64,000 nucleotides of DNA from Luidia sarsii (taxonomy: Eukaryota > Echinodermata > Asteroidea > Paxillosida > Luidiidae), in the NCBI GenBank assembly GCA_949987565.1, contig OX465111.1, positions 8,065,467-8,129,466 of the forward strand, read 5' to 3'. The notes beneath the pieces are model-generated. The model had not been told where the DNA came from and did no database searches. It saw only the letters and a program-made list of their open reading frames with translations. The translations under genes and the position numbers were made by a program. How positions within the stretch are numbered: the first letter of the stretch is position 1; the number at the start of each line of letters is the position of its first letter. This document shows, one piece after another, positions 19,580 to 53,905 of this stretch.

Positions 19580-20175
19580 ATAGACTCAGTGTCACTCACC
19601 ATGGACAGCCTGTGTCACTCACCATGGATAGCCTATGTCTCTCACCATGGACAGCCTCGATCTGTGTCACTCACCGTGGACAGCCTCTATCTCCCAACAT
19701 GGACAGCCTTTGTATCTTACCGTGGATAGCCTCTATCTCTCACCATGGACAGCCTCTATCTCCCAACATGGACAGCCTTTGTATCTTACCGTGGATAGCC
19801 TCTATCTCTCACCATGGACAGCCTCTGCGTCTCTCATCATGGACAGCCTCTGTGTCACACCATGGACAGCCTTTGTCTCACCGTGGACAGCCTTTGTCTC
19901 ACCGTGGACAGCCTCTGTGTCTCTCACCGTGGACAAGCTCTGTGTCACACCATGGACAGCCAGTGTCCCAGCCCATCACCATGGACAGCCTCTGTCTCAC
20001 CGTGGACCATCGATAGCTTGTCCCAGTCACCGCAGAGAACATTGCTTCACCACGGACACCATGAACATCCTCTTTTATCTTAACATGGACAGCCTCTTTT
20101 ATCTCACCATGGACATCCTCTTTTATCTCACCATGGACATCCTCTTTTATCTCACCATGGACAGCCTTTCCATTA
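19580..20175. repeat. CACCATGGACAGCC minisatellite
   Basis: Around two dozen copies of ctcaccatggacagcctctg with variants (accgtggacagcc, aacatggacagcc, ggacatcctctttta). Because most spacings are multiples of three, several frames stay open. They are not treated as genes. Confidence 0.9.
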
Positions 20176-20189
20176 TCATCCAAAAGAAC

Positions 20190-21650
20190 TGACATTTTAA
20201 GCTTGCCTATGACTGTCTACGTTGCCATAACAACCAGTGATCTCCGATCTTACCCTCAAATGCATTTGGATATGTTGTCATCGTTCGAATTTTTTTAACA
20301 TTTTTGTGCCTTTTTGATGAAGGTCCTGTTTGGATCGAATCGTCAGAGCCTGTTGATGGTTGAAATCGGCACATCTTTGGTCAGTACATGCAGTCAGCCG
20401 TTTGAAAACTCACGCTTGGGTTTGTAGACAAAACTTGCCGGTGTATATTCCCTTGTCTATTCACTGCAGTTAAGGCTTTGGTTGAAAATGTTAGATGAAT
20501 GTTAGTGAAATGAAAATTTAGTTTTAATGTCTGGGTGAGTTGGAGTTTTTCCTGCGATTTCTTATCACAATTCAAAAATTAGTTCCTCTTAAGAATTAAG
20601 TAGCCATCGTTCTCTAAATTCAAATCATGTTTTGTACACAATGCTTGGAAAGGAGTATCTTTGTCAGAAAAGTGTTGTTCAGTGTTGAAATGTTGATTTT
20701 GATTTTTAAAAGTCCTTGTTTTCACTGCTTCTGCACACTCTTTTTCGATCAAGATCCGTATGAATATTGTGAATGCGATTTCTGTTAAGCAACTTCCTTT
20801 GACTGAAAAGAAGTAGAAGCTTAATCACTTCATAATGTTTGAGAAGGTGTGACTTGGAACGGCTCGAGTTTTTTTCAACAATTATTGAAGGATGATGTCA
20901 AAACGAAATCTGTCAAGGTTGATTGTAAGTCCAGAATATGAAGACAGAAAAGGCACTGGTTTAGTGATTCTTTGTTGTGTTTGACTGATTCAAGTATGCT
21001 CTATTCTGGTTTTCTTTCATTACAATGACATTTTGTAGATGGTCAGTGGATGGTGAGCATGAATTAAGAATGTTCCTCTACAGAAAATTTGACATGTTTC
21101 CTGTGTCGTTCATTTTCTTGGGTCGTTTGGACTTTCCAGAGCGTTAATGAACTAAGATTTATTTCGAACAATGAACATGTGTGGTTTATCAGACATTCAG
21201 ATCAAAACAATCCCTCCAATTTTCTCGTTGCTCTAACACTTCAGGAAAACACATTGCTCATGTTTGTTTTGAATGCCACCAACAAAAACGAAAACATGTC
21301 CCTGAAGAATTTAAATACAGTTATTGGCCTTGGATGGATTGCTTTTAGGGTCTACAAAACATTGACTCCCTTTCATTTTCTGCGCCCATTTACACTTGCG
21401 CGTTTATTTAGTACTTAGTACCAGTACTAACTTAGTACTATCATTACATACTACTGGAGTTTAATTCATCTTTTTCACTTTGCTTGATTTTGAACATTAT
21501 AATAATATGGTTAAACATATTCTTCAACCCATATAATTTTGGTTCTGCACTTTACCTTACGGTTAACAAATATCGTGCTATTTTTTGTGCTTATTTATTT
21601 TGTACTTAGTAATTTTTTCTCATCAATTTCCATACGATACTTTATATATA
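20190..21650. other. Intergenic, nothing recognised
   Basis: AT-rich DNA with one half copy of the GTCCTGCTAGGATC foldback family near 20320-20350 (gatgaaggtcctgtttggat, cgaatcgtcagagcc). Confidence 0.5.
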
Positions 21651-21687
21651 AGTTCCAAGTAGAGTTTGTAAGAAGGACGTGTTTGTG

Positions 21688-21752
21688 TAGCGGATACACT
21701 CTCTGACTTCCAACTTGGTGACCCGAGTTCGAATCCTGGCGATGTCAAGATC
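21688..21752 (+). repeat. tRNA-like element
   Basis: An A-box-like gtgtagcggatacactctct and B-box gacccgagttcgaatcctgg are at tRNA-like spacing. It is a third tRNA-derived type next to the Pol III-like array. Confidence 0.5.
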
Positions 21753-21887
21753 CGTGTTCGAGTTTCACATGAAATTTACAAGTGCTTTTATTTATTTTTT
21801 CGACATCTATCCTGAGTTAAAAGTGTAAAATTCCATTTTATTTTATTTTATCTAGTGGGGTAGAGGGGGTGCCACAGGTCCCCGAAC

Positions 21888-22035
21888 CACCCCAGGTTGG
21901 TGATCTGGGGAGGCAGGGAGATCTGGGCGGGTAGAGGGCGCCCCAGGTTGGTGATCTGGGGAGGCCGGGGGTTCTGGGCGGGTAGAGGGCGCCCCAGGTT
22001 GGTGATCTGGGGAGGCCAGGGGGTTCTGGGCGGAC
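21888..22035. repeat. 51-bp tandem repeat, three copies
   Basis: Three copies of ccccaggttggtgatctggg plus gaggc...gttctgggcgggtagagg, with starts at 21892, 21943 and 21994 (period 51). Confidence 0.9.
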
Positions 22036-22095
22036 CTGCATCCACCCGGGATCGAACCCTCGGTCTTGGGGCTCCCAGTCGAGCCACTGAACCTC
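22030..22095 (-). repeat. tRNA-like element
   Basis: The minus strand reads ggctagaggttcagtggctc, ccgagggttcgatcccgggt, with A- and B-box-like parts at tRNA spacing. Confidence 0.5.
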
Positions 22096-22189
22096 TAGCC
22101 TCATGAGTCCCGCCCACCCACCCCTCACAAACCTTTCTATTTAAACCTTCGGTTACTCTAATTGAATTAAAAAACAAGAATTCTTCCAT

Positions 22190-25100
22190 GGGGATCGAAC
22201 CTGGAACCTTCAGGTTACAAACCCTGGGCCATCCCGCTACGCCAATTGCACCAACTGATTTTTTGTTCGAATTTTAGATACTTATAGGTTGTGTTTGTAC
22301 TTAGTAATTTGAAGAAGAAAAAGTTACTCTTACATCTCCCTGGGATCGAACCTGGAACCCTGAGGTTACAAACCCTGGGCTATCCCGTTAGGGCAATTGC
22401 ACCAGTTGAATTTTTGTTCGAATTTTAGATACTTATAGGTTGGGTTTGTACATAGTTATTTGAAGAAGAAAAAGTTACTCTTACATCTCCCTGGGATCGA
22501 ACCTGGAACCTTGAAGTTACAGACCCTGGGCTATCCCGTTAGGCCAATTGCACCAACTGATTTTTTGTTCGAATTTTAGATACTTATAGGTTGGGTTTGT
22601 ACTTAGTTAATTGAAGAAGAAAAATTTACTCTTACATCTCCTGGGGATCGAACCTGGAACCTTGAGGTTACAGACCCTGGGCTATCCCGTTAGGCCAATT
22701 GCACCAACTGATTTTTTGTTCGAATTTTAGATACTTATAGGTTGGGTTTGTACTTAGTAATTTGAAGAAGAAAAATTTACTCTTACATCTCCTGGGGATC
22801 GAACCTGGAACCTTGAAGTTACAGACCCTGGGCTATCCCATTAGGCCAATTGCACCAGTTGAATTTTTGTTCGAATTTTATATACTTATAGGTTGGGTTT
22901 GTACTTAGTAATTTGAAGAAGAAAAAATTACTCTTACATCTCCCTGGGATCGAACCTGGAACCTTGAGGTTACAGACCCTGGGCTATCCCGTTAGGCCAA
23001 TTGCACCAGTTGAAATCTTTTTCGAATTTTAGATACTTATAGGTTGGGTTTGTACTTAGTTATTTGAAGAAGAAAAATTTACTCTTACATGTCCTGAGGA
23101 TCGAACCTGGAACCTTGAAGTTACTGACCCTGGGACATGCCGTTAGACCAATTGCACCAGTTGATTTTTTGTTCGAATTTTAGATACCTATAAGTTGGGT
23201 TTGTACTTAGTTATTTGAAGAAGAAAAATTTACTCCTACATCTCTTGGAGATCGAAACTGTAACCTTGAGGTTACAGACCCTGGGACACCCCGTTAGGCC
23301 AATTACACCAGTTTATTTTTTTTCTTCAAAATTTAGATACTTGTAGGTTGGGTTTGTACTTGGTAATTTGAAGAAGAAAAAAATACTCTTACATCTCAAA
23401 GGATCGAACCTGGAACCTTGAGGTTACAGACCCTGGGACATGCCGTTAGACCAATTGCACCAGTTGAATTTTTGTTCAAATTTTAGATACTTATAGGTTG
23501 GGTTTGTACTTAGTTATTTGAAGAAGAAAAATTTACTCTTACATCTCCTGGGGATCGAACCTGGAACCTTGAAGTTACAGACCCTGGGCTATCCCGTTAG
23601 GCCAATTGCACCAACTGATTTTTTGTTCGAATTTTAGATACTTATAGGTTGGGTTTGTACTTAGTTAATTGAAGAAGAAAAATTTACTCTTACATCTCCT
23701 GGGGATCGAACCTGGAACCTTGAGGTTACAGACCCTGGGCTATCCCGTTAGGCCAATTGCACCAACTGATTTTTTGTTCGAATTTTAGATACTTATAGGT
23801 TGGGTTTGTACTTAGTAATTTGAAGAAGAAAAATTTACTCTTACATCTCCTGGGGATCGAACCTGGAACCTTGAAGTTACAGACCCTGGGCTATCCCATT
23901 AGGCCAATTGCACCAGTTGAATTTTTGTTCGAATTTTATATACTTATAGGTTGGGTTTGTACTTAGTAATTTGAAGAAGAAAAAATTACTCTTACATCTC
24001 CCTGGGATCGAACCTGGAACCGTGAGGTTACAGGCCCAGGGCCATCCCGTTAGGCCAATTGCACCAGTTGAAATCTTTTTCGAATTTTAGATACTTATAG
24101 GTTGGGTTTGTACTTAGTTATTTGAAGAAGAAAAATTTACTCTTACATGTCCTGAGGATCGAACCTGGAACCTTGAAGTTACTGACCCTGGGACATGCCG
24201 TTAGACCAATTGCACCAGTTGATTTTTTGTTCGAATTTTAGATACCTATAAGTTGGGTTTGTACTTAGTTATTTGAAGAAGAAAAATTTACTCCTACATC
24301 TCTTGGAGATCGAAACTGTAACCTTGAGGTTACAGACCCTGGGACACCCCGTTAGGCCAATTACACCAGTTTATTTTTTTTCTTCAAAATTTAGATACTT
24401 GTAGGTTGGGTTTGTACTTGGTAATTTGAAGAAGAAAAAAATACTCTTACATCTCAAAGGATCGAACCTGGAACCTTGAGGTTACAGACCCTGGGACATG
24501 CCGTTAGACCAATTGCACCAGTTGAATTTTTGTTCAAATTTTAGATACTTATAGGTTGGGTTTGTATTTAGTTATTGAAGAAGAAAAATTTACTCTTACA
24601 TCTCCCTGGGATCGAACCTGTAACCTTGAGGTTACAGACCCTGGGCCATCCCGTTAGGCCAATTGCACCAACTGATTTTTTGTTCAAATTTTAGATACTT
24701 ATAAGTTGGGTTTGTACTTAGTTATTTGAAGAAGAAAAATTTACTCTTACATCTCCTGGGATCGAACCTGTAACCTTGAGGTTACAGACCCTGGGCCATC
24801 CCGTTAGGCCAATTGCACCAACTGATTTTTTGTTCGAATTTTAGATACTTATAGGTTGGGTTTGTACTTAGTAATTTGAAGAAGAAAAATTTACTCTTAC
24901 ATTTCTTGGAGATCGAAACTGTAACCTTGAGGTTACAGACCCTGGGACACCCCGTTAGGCCAATTACACCAGTTTAATTTTTTTCTTCAAAATTTAGATA
25001 CTTGTAGGTTGGGTTTGTACTTGGTAATTTGTAGAAGAAAAAATACTCTTACATCTCAAGGGATCGAACCTGGAACCTTGGGGTTACAGACCCTGGGACA

Positions 25101-25412
25101 TGTCGTTAGGCCAATTACACCAACTGATTTTTTGTTCGAATTTTAGATACTTATAGGTTGGGTTTGTACTTAGTTATTTGAAGAAGAAAAATTTACTCTT
25201 ACATCTCCTGGGATCGAACCTGTAACCTTGAGGTTACAGACCCTGGGCCATCCCGTTAGGCCAATTGCACCAACTGAATTTTTGTTCGAATTTTAGATAC
25301 TTATAGGTTGGGTTTGTACTTAGTTATTGAAGAAGAAAATTTACTCTTACGTGTCTAGGGGAACGAACCTGGAACCTTGAGGTTACAGACCCTTGGCCAT
25401 CCCGTTAGGCCA
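22190..25412 (-). repeat. Tandem array of about 22 x 151-bp tRNA-like (Pol III-like) units
   Basis: The B-box phrase ggatcgaacctg recurs at 22193, 22344, 22495, 22646, 22797, 22948, 23099 and so on to 25361, almost always 151 bp apart. Read on the minus strand each unit has TATAAG, about 34 bp later a tRNA-like start ggtgcaattggcctaacggg (A box TGGCCTAACGG), about 32 bp further a B box GGTTCGATCCC, then within about 20 bp a T5-T6 run (aaatttttcttc). The copies at 22495-23552 and 23553-24610 match unit for unit, a 1058-bp higher-order repeat of seven units. The body has a weak anticodon-arm-like stem but is not a convincing intact tRNA. Confidence 0.93.
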
Positions 25413-25414
25413 TG

Positions 25415-26740
25415 TAAAAAATGTACATTTTGCCAGAAGAGCTAAATTGCTAAAAAACAGCACTTTTTCCAGAACATAATGAGGCCACGTTATCATTCAA
25501 AAAATGTCCTCTGCAGACTGTATTTCGTAACTATTAAAATAATGGAAGACACTCCATGTCTGAAATTGTCGCCTTAGAGTATATCGATAAATTGTTTCAT
25601 ATTATTTCACATAAATATTATGTCAAAGTAACCCCGGGAGTAGTTTACTGTAGGTAGGTATTAGGTAATGAATATCTCTTTAGATATGCGTCCTCGTACA
25701 CCACATGTTGAAACCGGATCTGATGTTGTTAGGACTAATCAATTTACAAAATTGCAACAGCGACAATATATATTTTTTTTTTGTATTTTGTATTTTATTT
25801 ATATAGCTATATAATACTTACAATTCCATGGTGTTTTTCCATCTGAAAGTTTGTATAGTATAGTTACCTAGGTAATACAACAGTATTTGAATATGACATT
25901 GAGCCAATAAGAAAAGAAAGAACAGAATATTATCTAAAATATTGGCTTCTCATTTATCGGGGGAAAATTCAAGATTAGAGGACAAGGACAAGGGTTTTAG
26001 ACTGAAATACCAAACCTAAATGGTATCATCCAAGGGTACCATTTGAAGTCTTCTCAATGCTGCACCTGACTGTCGTATTCTGCTCTGCAAATATAACTTA
26101 ATAACTTCATTGATAGCGTTTTTTGTACAGAGTGGGATAAAAATTCGTCTTCCTTTTAATTAAAGATTAGTAATAAAAAAAACCAGATGTTTCAAACTGT
26201 TAACAGACTTGGAAATTGCAAGATTTAGAGGAATTGGCGTGACTGTCTGGGAAGGACCTTTCTCAGCGGTAGAAAGCCCGACTTTAAACAATGTGCTCAT
26301 TACAGTCGACGCATTAGGACCTGCAAGTCCCATCTAATTGATTACAATTGCCCTTCCAATTGAAGAAATAAACTATTTTTTACTCCAAAATTTCCTCAAG
26401 CAATCAATCAGAGAAAAACGTGTCACATTGATGGCACATACATCGGACAAAATGTATATTTGGAATACGTATTTGGGATTGTGAACCTGGCCGTTACTCC
26501 AACTAAGCCCAATGATCAATCAGAAAATGAAGGGTATGGCCATTCATGAAGGACAACTGAGGACCACGTGATGATGACCGTAGTAGACCATTAGGCAACG
26601 GGAACTACATCTTCTGTCTGAATATCTACTCATAAAAATGGCGTGAATTTTGCACTCTGAAATTCTGTGGCTGACTGCAAACTACTGCAAAACAAATGCG
26701 GGTTCGATTTATCAATTTGTTTCAGGTGAGGTCAAGGTTC
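25415..26740. other. Intergenic, nothing recognised
   Basis: AT-rich flank of the array. A decayed foldback arm (ctgggaaggacctttctcag) lies near 26248. No gene was seen. Confidence 0.5.
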
Positions 26741-27039
26741 ATTAGGGACTTACACGCAACTCATCGGCGTTGATGAGGTCCAAGGAATGCTCTATTTGTG
26801 CATAATTCATTATTTTAGTGAAGAGATAACTACATGTATACTCGGAAGGAAGACTGAAGTGTTGTTGGCTGGTTTGTAGCTTGCCTCGAACGACGCTTGT
26901 GTGCCCCAAATTTAAGGCCCTAGGAGCACGATGCTGGGATGGCTTGCTTGAGGCATTCTTTTCTCGCATAGTGGCCGTATAAAAGGATATCGCAGAACAT
27001 GTATGGTACGCTCGGAAGATTTGTGCTACGCATCGGAAG

Positions 27040-27330
27040 AGTCGATCATGTGCGGTACGCCATCTTGCCCGCTACGCGTTTAAACTTGACCCCTTTTCGG
27101 AAAGTCGGCTTAGGCCGAGGCTCCCGCATTGCAGCACACGTATATCTCAAAGCTGAATGCACGGACTAGGGTTGTTCGTTGAAGCTGAGGCTTTTGTCAA
27201 AAACGAAGTACCATCGTCAAAACAGAAGCCAGGAGCCCCCACCCTGTTCGTATGCCGTGCATCTTAAAGTGAATGACGAAATGTATACAAAGCCGGAGCC
27301 TCAGCCTTGGCGGGTTTTCTTTAAAAAAAA
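27040..27330. mobile_element. Possible GGCTTAGGC-type foldback element
   Basis: Starts aagtcggcttaggccgaggc and ends aaagccggagcctcagcctt, roughly inverted, with tttgtcaaaaacgaagtacc inside. It resembles the elements at 35979-36180 and 43190-43620. Confidence 0.45.
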
Positions 27331-27339
27331 AGGTCTCTG

Positions 27340-29990
27340 GTAGAATACAACAAAAAGAGCCTCTGCCATTTGTAATATAGAAGAGGGTAAGGGTCATATT
27401 CCCTGTGCAATATCCGTTGTAGTCCCATATTATACATGTTTTTCGAGAGAACGTGTGGCTTTGAGGAGTGCCGGTAACTTAACCTATCAGACCGTGTGTT
27501 CGACCCATCGCTGTGAGACACGCTGACTGCATGGCACGTTGAGTTACCGGCTCCCCACACTCATACTCCAAAGACATAAGGTGCATGGTACCATCGCAAG
27601 CATGCTACACTGCGAACCCACTATGCAAACCTTCAAATCACATCCATATATACCTGTCCTATGACCCGTCTCTTGCGTGGAATCCAATCCATGAATCCAC
27701 ATGAAAAATCCCGTTTCGTCCATGTACGAATTAACCTGTAACTAAAACAAGTAGTGCAACGGCATTTAAAGATATTATATATTAGCCTTATTTTTTTATA
27801 ACACAATTTGCCATCACAATAATAATTGTTATTTACAGATTGATGAAGAAGCATGACACTAATAAAAATAAGAATGTTTTGTATAATATCATATAGCAAA
27901 TACCCACACGGTAAATAAAAATATATCGACTACCAAATCGTAAAAAGAGGAGGAATCCGTCAATATACTAACACCATAGGAAGAAAAAATACAAAACTTA
28001 CACATCCTGCGGGGAAAGGGTATTCGTTTTGGAGAAGTAAAACCCTATTAATTTTGAGATAAGTTCTTCATTCCAAGACAACTCCAGACAGATGATTCAC
28101 TGATTCTCCACCTCCCCCATCTATAAAGACTCATGTCATGTCAACAAGCACTATAGCAAGGCAATCCAAAATGTCTACCACATGCAAACTGCTACGTCTG
28201 TTAATTACCGCTATCTCAAGGGAAGTATTAACCGGTTGTTTAACTAATAAGCCATAGACACTACACCGAAAGATGAACTTTGCATCAACAAATGTACATA
28301 TCTTTACCGCAATGGAACATAAATGAAACAAACTATAATTAGTTTTATTTGAATGCAAAGAAATCTATCAATTATTAGTGGAATAGTAGATGGCAGTTGC
28401 CTAACACCACAGTTGGTAGATGGCTGTCTTTCTAGCCCCAAAAAGCTTTGTGGTCGATTTTGCTTAGCAGATGCCTCAAGCTAAGATCGACCTTTCTGGT
28501 CAGTCAGATAAACTTTTCTTGTTCAGCCATAGCCTCTAGACCAAATCCTTCTTGCAAACATGGCAAGTTTCTTTTTCAGGGTTTAATGTTAAGAATGAAT
28601 ATGGATCCGAAAAGAAATTTCGTACTAAAAACGCCATACCTAATGATCACGGGCATTTGGTTATTGTTGGTACACAGGATGCTTGTCAGAGCAAAATCGG
28701 TAAATTAATCAAGGAATAACAATCAACCTGCTCGAATCTCAGGCGGTGTGAGAACTAATATCGAATCATTATCATCTACACTGCGTTAATTAAAATAATG
28801 CGCAATTCGCTTCTGATATGGCCGCTGTTGCTAAACATTATTTTCTGGTAGCGAGAAGAAGACAGTGCGCCCTCACACCGATCATAAAATAGTTCGTCTC
28901 CTCTTGATTTCGTTGGTTTTTCTCGTACTCGCAGGTATATAAAAAAGCTGGAGGTGGGGAGTTTGTGTCTTAGAAATCATCAAAAAATCTTGTTTAGAAA
29001 ATACTATTTACACCGATAAGAGGTCTGGAGATAAATCATAAAATCGGACGAAAAAGGGATGGAAGGGGAAAAGAGACAAAAAACGACGCCCAACTACGAA
29101 CAAGATCGGGGCAGTCGGGTCTATACCGTCAATGGCTATACACATAAAGATTTGACGTTATCTAGAATTATCTAGAATCTGGCTGGGGCTTATATCAGCT
29201 TCCAAATTACAATGCCATGCCTGCCTCATTAGCATAATTTATTCCGCCCCTCTCTACGAACATTAATGATTTCATATTCGAAGTACATACTTTGACGAGA
29301 ACTTGTCCAATGGGTCTACCTGCGTGCGGAGCGTCTTGTCCGTTGGTATGATACTCAACCACGTTATATCACCTTTGGGGATGGTCTCGCAGTCTCGTCC
29401 CTTGCTAGCTGGATGATGATTACAATGGATGCATTTCTACTTGATTGCCTGCTATTGGTGGTATCCGTTCGCCGATTTTGGAGCGAGGCCTCGATCTTTC
29501 TCCAAGAAAGCTGGTTCCCACACTATTGCGGATCCCCACTAACGCGTTCCACTGTTAGTTGGTATCCTGCTTGGCTGCTGAGCCGTGTCTCTGCTCGCTG
29601 GTTCCCCCCGGGCTGGTTGCCTGCTGTGTGATCCCGTATAGCTGGTCCCCCTCCTGGGTAATGTTCCACATAGGCACCGATTCACCAAGATTCTGTAAAG
29701 TTTCCACTGAAGATGAGGCTTTGAACCGGATATAATTACACTGTCATTACACTGTCACATGCTGCAAACCAAACACACCAAAGTCAGGAGGGAAGGGGCT
29801 TCGTTTAGAGTAATTAAACAGTCGTAGATTTTATGGCAGTGGTGGCATCCCTAATCTAGCTGCCTCTCTGCGACGATTCCATGTTGTTGCTTTTCCTCAG
29901 ACCTCCGTGCTCCACGGTGCTTCGTAAACGAGTCATAAAACAGCAGTAGATGTTGAGCATAATAATGGCAGTGATGGCGCGGCTGGTCTG
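27340..29990. other. Downstream of the TRPC gene, no other gene recognised
   Basis: Mostly unique-looking AT-rich DNA that may include the TRPC 3' UTR at its upper end. Open frames are short and motif-free. Confidence 0.45.
29238..29243 (-). terminator. Candidate TRPC poly(A) signal
   Basis: An AATAAA hexamer on the minus strand lies about 780 bp beyond the TRPC stop. A single hexamer is weak evidence. I saw no closer canonical one. Confidence 0.3.
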
Positions 29991-30024
29991 GTCTGCCCGC
30001 TTCCCCCCTACGGCCGTTTCGCGA

Positions 30025-51683
<21,659 letters not shown>

Positions 51684-51774
51684 CTACAAAGGGGGGAAAG
51701 AATGACAGTGAGTCTACCGCGCAGTGAATTCCTCGTATCTCTTCTGCATGACAAGAATTTCGATAAAAAGCCAA

Positions 51775-51880
51775 AATAATATTTGACTGGACCGGGACTT
51801 GAACCCGAGAGCTCTGGTTTTGTGTACCAGCGCTCAATATCCCCTCTGAGCTATCCAGCCTTTAGATGGCGGCCTTCCCA
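51775..51880 (-). repeat. tRNA-derived SINE, family B
   Basis: The minus strand reads gccgccatctaaaggctgga, tagctcagaggggatattga, tctcgggttcaagtcccggt, ccagtcaaatat. It lies about 90 bp upstream of the first TRPC exon found. Confidence 0.75.
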
Positions 51881-52160
51881 AATCAGCTCGTCTTAACGGA
51901 GGTTAAATACGTTATACTAATATACCCACATGTTGCACAGTATGAACACTGGGTGCATGACCAAGCATTGGGCTCGCCTATTTCTGTTTGGCTTGGCGCC
52001 TCTGAAAATGTTTGCACTTCGTCATCCGGCGTAACGTTAACCTAACTAAAATAGACAAGGGCATTTTCAGTGGAGTAAAAAGTCGAACTAACTGTTGGCT
52101 GTGACCGCCAACACGCACCTTGAAGCCCGACGAAAATGACCCAAAATCTCCAAATAAAGT

Positions 52161-52242
52161 CGAGGGCCTGGAGTTGCGATCCTAGCAGGACCTTTCTCAA
52201 AGGCGGAGAAAGGTTCTGCAAGGGTTTAGACCCCAGGCCCTC
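52161..52242. mobile_element. Palindromic foldback element
   Basis: The left arm gagggcctggagttgcgatc then ctagcaggacctttctc, and the right arm gagaaaggttctgcaagggt then ttagaccccaggccctc. Confidence 0.75.
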
Positions 52243-52299
52243 AAATACGCACTCCTGTATATAAGTTTTTGAGCGGAATACTGATAATATCATGGACTG

Positions 52300-53120
52300 G
52301 AAAGGTGACAAATGCTGAAGTAATGTTAAGAGCTGGAGGAACACTTTCTCTTATCTCCACTATACGGACAAGGCAAGGGAAATGGTTGGCCACATCTTCT
52401 ATGGAAAGGTGGGGATTAAAAGAACAGTATTGGTGAGAAAATCAAAGGAGGGAGAAGTAGAGGGAGACAACGCCTCGCATAAACCTCGCATAAATCGGAG
52501 CAATTTCTCTTCAAAAGGATATAAATCAGGAGGACTGGGGGATTTGGAGAATGATTGCAAGGTCTTTGTATACGCTATACACAGCTATTTCCCCGATGCA
52601 GCCATTTCCTCACTACCTGCAATGGCCGGGAATATGTTGAATTCATGCACTCTGTCTATTCCCGCAACCGGTCAGTCTTGGGCGGGAATTACGGCGACCC
52701 GGGTGTCGAAACCAGCCTGCACTGCCGGTCTCGGTTACAGCACACAACCACGGGATTGGCAAAAACCGCCTCGGGTTGAAACTTACAATACGCACACCCC
52801 TGAGACTAGAACGCTTAACCGTTCTCCTGTGCAGAGTTGGGGAATCCCTCCGTGGGTTTCGCTATTTCCCCGGCAAAGAGCCAGGTTAAGCGACTGTAGT
52901 GTGAAAAGGTCTGACTCTAAGACCCTCGACTCCGTGTTGAGGGCGCAATGCGGTAGAGTTAATGGATGTGACGTGTCGATATAAAGCCTGGAAAGTGGGG
53001 GTATTAAAAGGGGGGCTGAGACCGAGGCTCGATCATAAGAAATGTTTAAGAATTTGTTTTCGTTGTCGGTTTCGATCGATGGTGATTTATCACTCTGCAC
53101 ACGGAACAGGTGTTCATTTA
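52300..53120. other. Upstream of TRPC exon 1, no gene recognised
   Basis: A 200-codon frame is open on the plus strand at 52382-52984, without a known motif, and antisense to the TRPC gene. I cannot support it as a gene. Confidence 0.3.
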
Positions 53121-53129
53121 TTTTGGTCC

Positions 53130-53451
53130 CACACTCTTCCTCCTCCTCCCCTCCTCCTCCTCCTCCTCCTCCCTCTCCCTCCTCATCATCCCTCCTCCTC
53201 CCTCCTCCTCTTCATCCCTCCTCCTCCTCCTTTTCCTCCTCCCTCCTCCTCCTCGTCGACAGTGATCTCCTCTCTCGTCCTCCTCCTCTCTCATCCACCT
53301 CATCATTCTCTCTCCTCCTCCCTCCTCCTACTCCTCGACAGTGCTCTCCTCCTTCTCCTCCCCTCCCCTCCTTCACCTCCTCCTCCTCCTCCCTCCTCCT
53401 ACTCGTCGACAGTGGTCACCTCCTTCTCCTCCTCCTCTTCCCCCCCCCCAT

Positions 53452-53493
<42 letters not shown>

Positions 53494-53548
53494 TCCCTCT
53501 CCCTCTCCCTCTCTCCCCCTCTCTCTTGCTCTCTCTCTCTCTCTCTCC

Positions 53549-53584
<36 letters not shown>

Positions 53585-53905
53585 CTCTCTCTCCTTTTTC
53601 TCTCTCCCTCCCTCTCTCCCCTCTCTCTCTCCCTCCCTCTCTCTCTCTCCCCTCTCTCTCCTTTTTCTCTCTCCCTCCCTCTCTCCCCTCTCTCTCTCCC
53701 TCCCCCTTTCTCTCTCCCCCTCTCTCCCCTCTCTCTCTCTCCCTCTCTCCCCTCTCTCTCTCCCTCTCCCTTTCTCTCTCCCCCTCTCTCCCCTCTCTCT
53801 CTCTCCCTCTCTCCCCTCTCTCTCTCCCTCCCCCTTCTCTCTCCCCCTCTCTCCCCTCTCTCTCTCTCTCCCCCTCTCACTCCCCCCACCTCTCTCTCTC
53901 TCCTT
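53130..53905. repeat. CCT/CT-rich tract
   Basis: Plus-strand pyrimidines, first (CTCCTC)n with ctcgtcgacagtgg-type islands that recur three times, then (CTCTCTCC)n. Confidence 0.93.

Noticed and set aside
19483..20192. Frames of 177-185 codons with repeated HHGQPL or TMDSLYL peptides
   Set aside because: A minisatellite with unit lengths near multiples of three. Several frames are equally open and there is no splice or promoter evidence.
22190..25412. CRISPR array or true tRNA gene cluster
   Set aside because: The whole 151-bp unit repeats without unique spacers, and the genome is eukaryotic. By eye the tRNA-like body lacks a proper acceptor stem and a clean anticodon arm, so I call it tRNA-like only.
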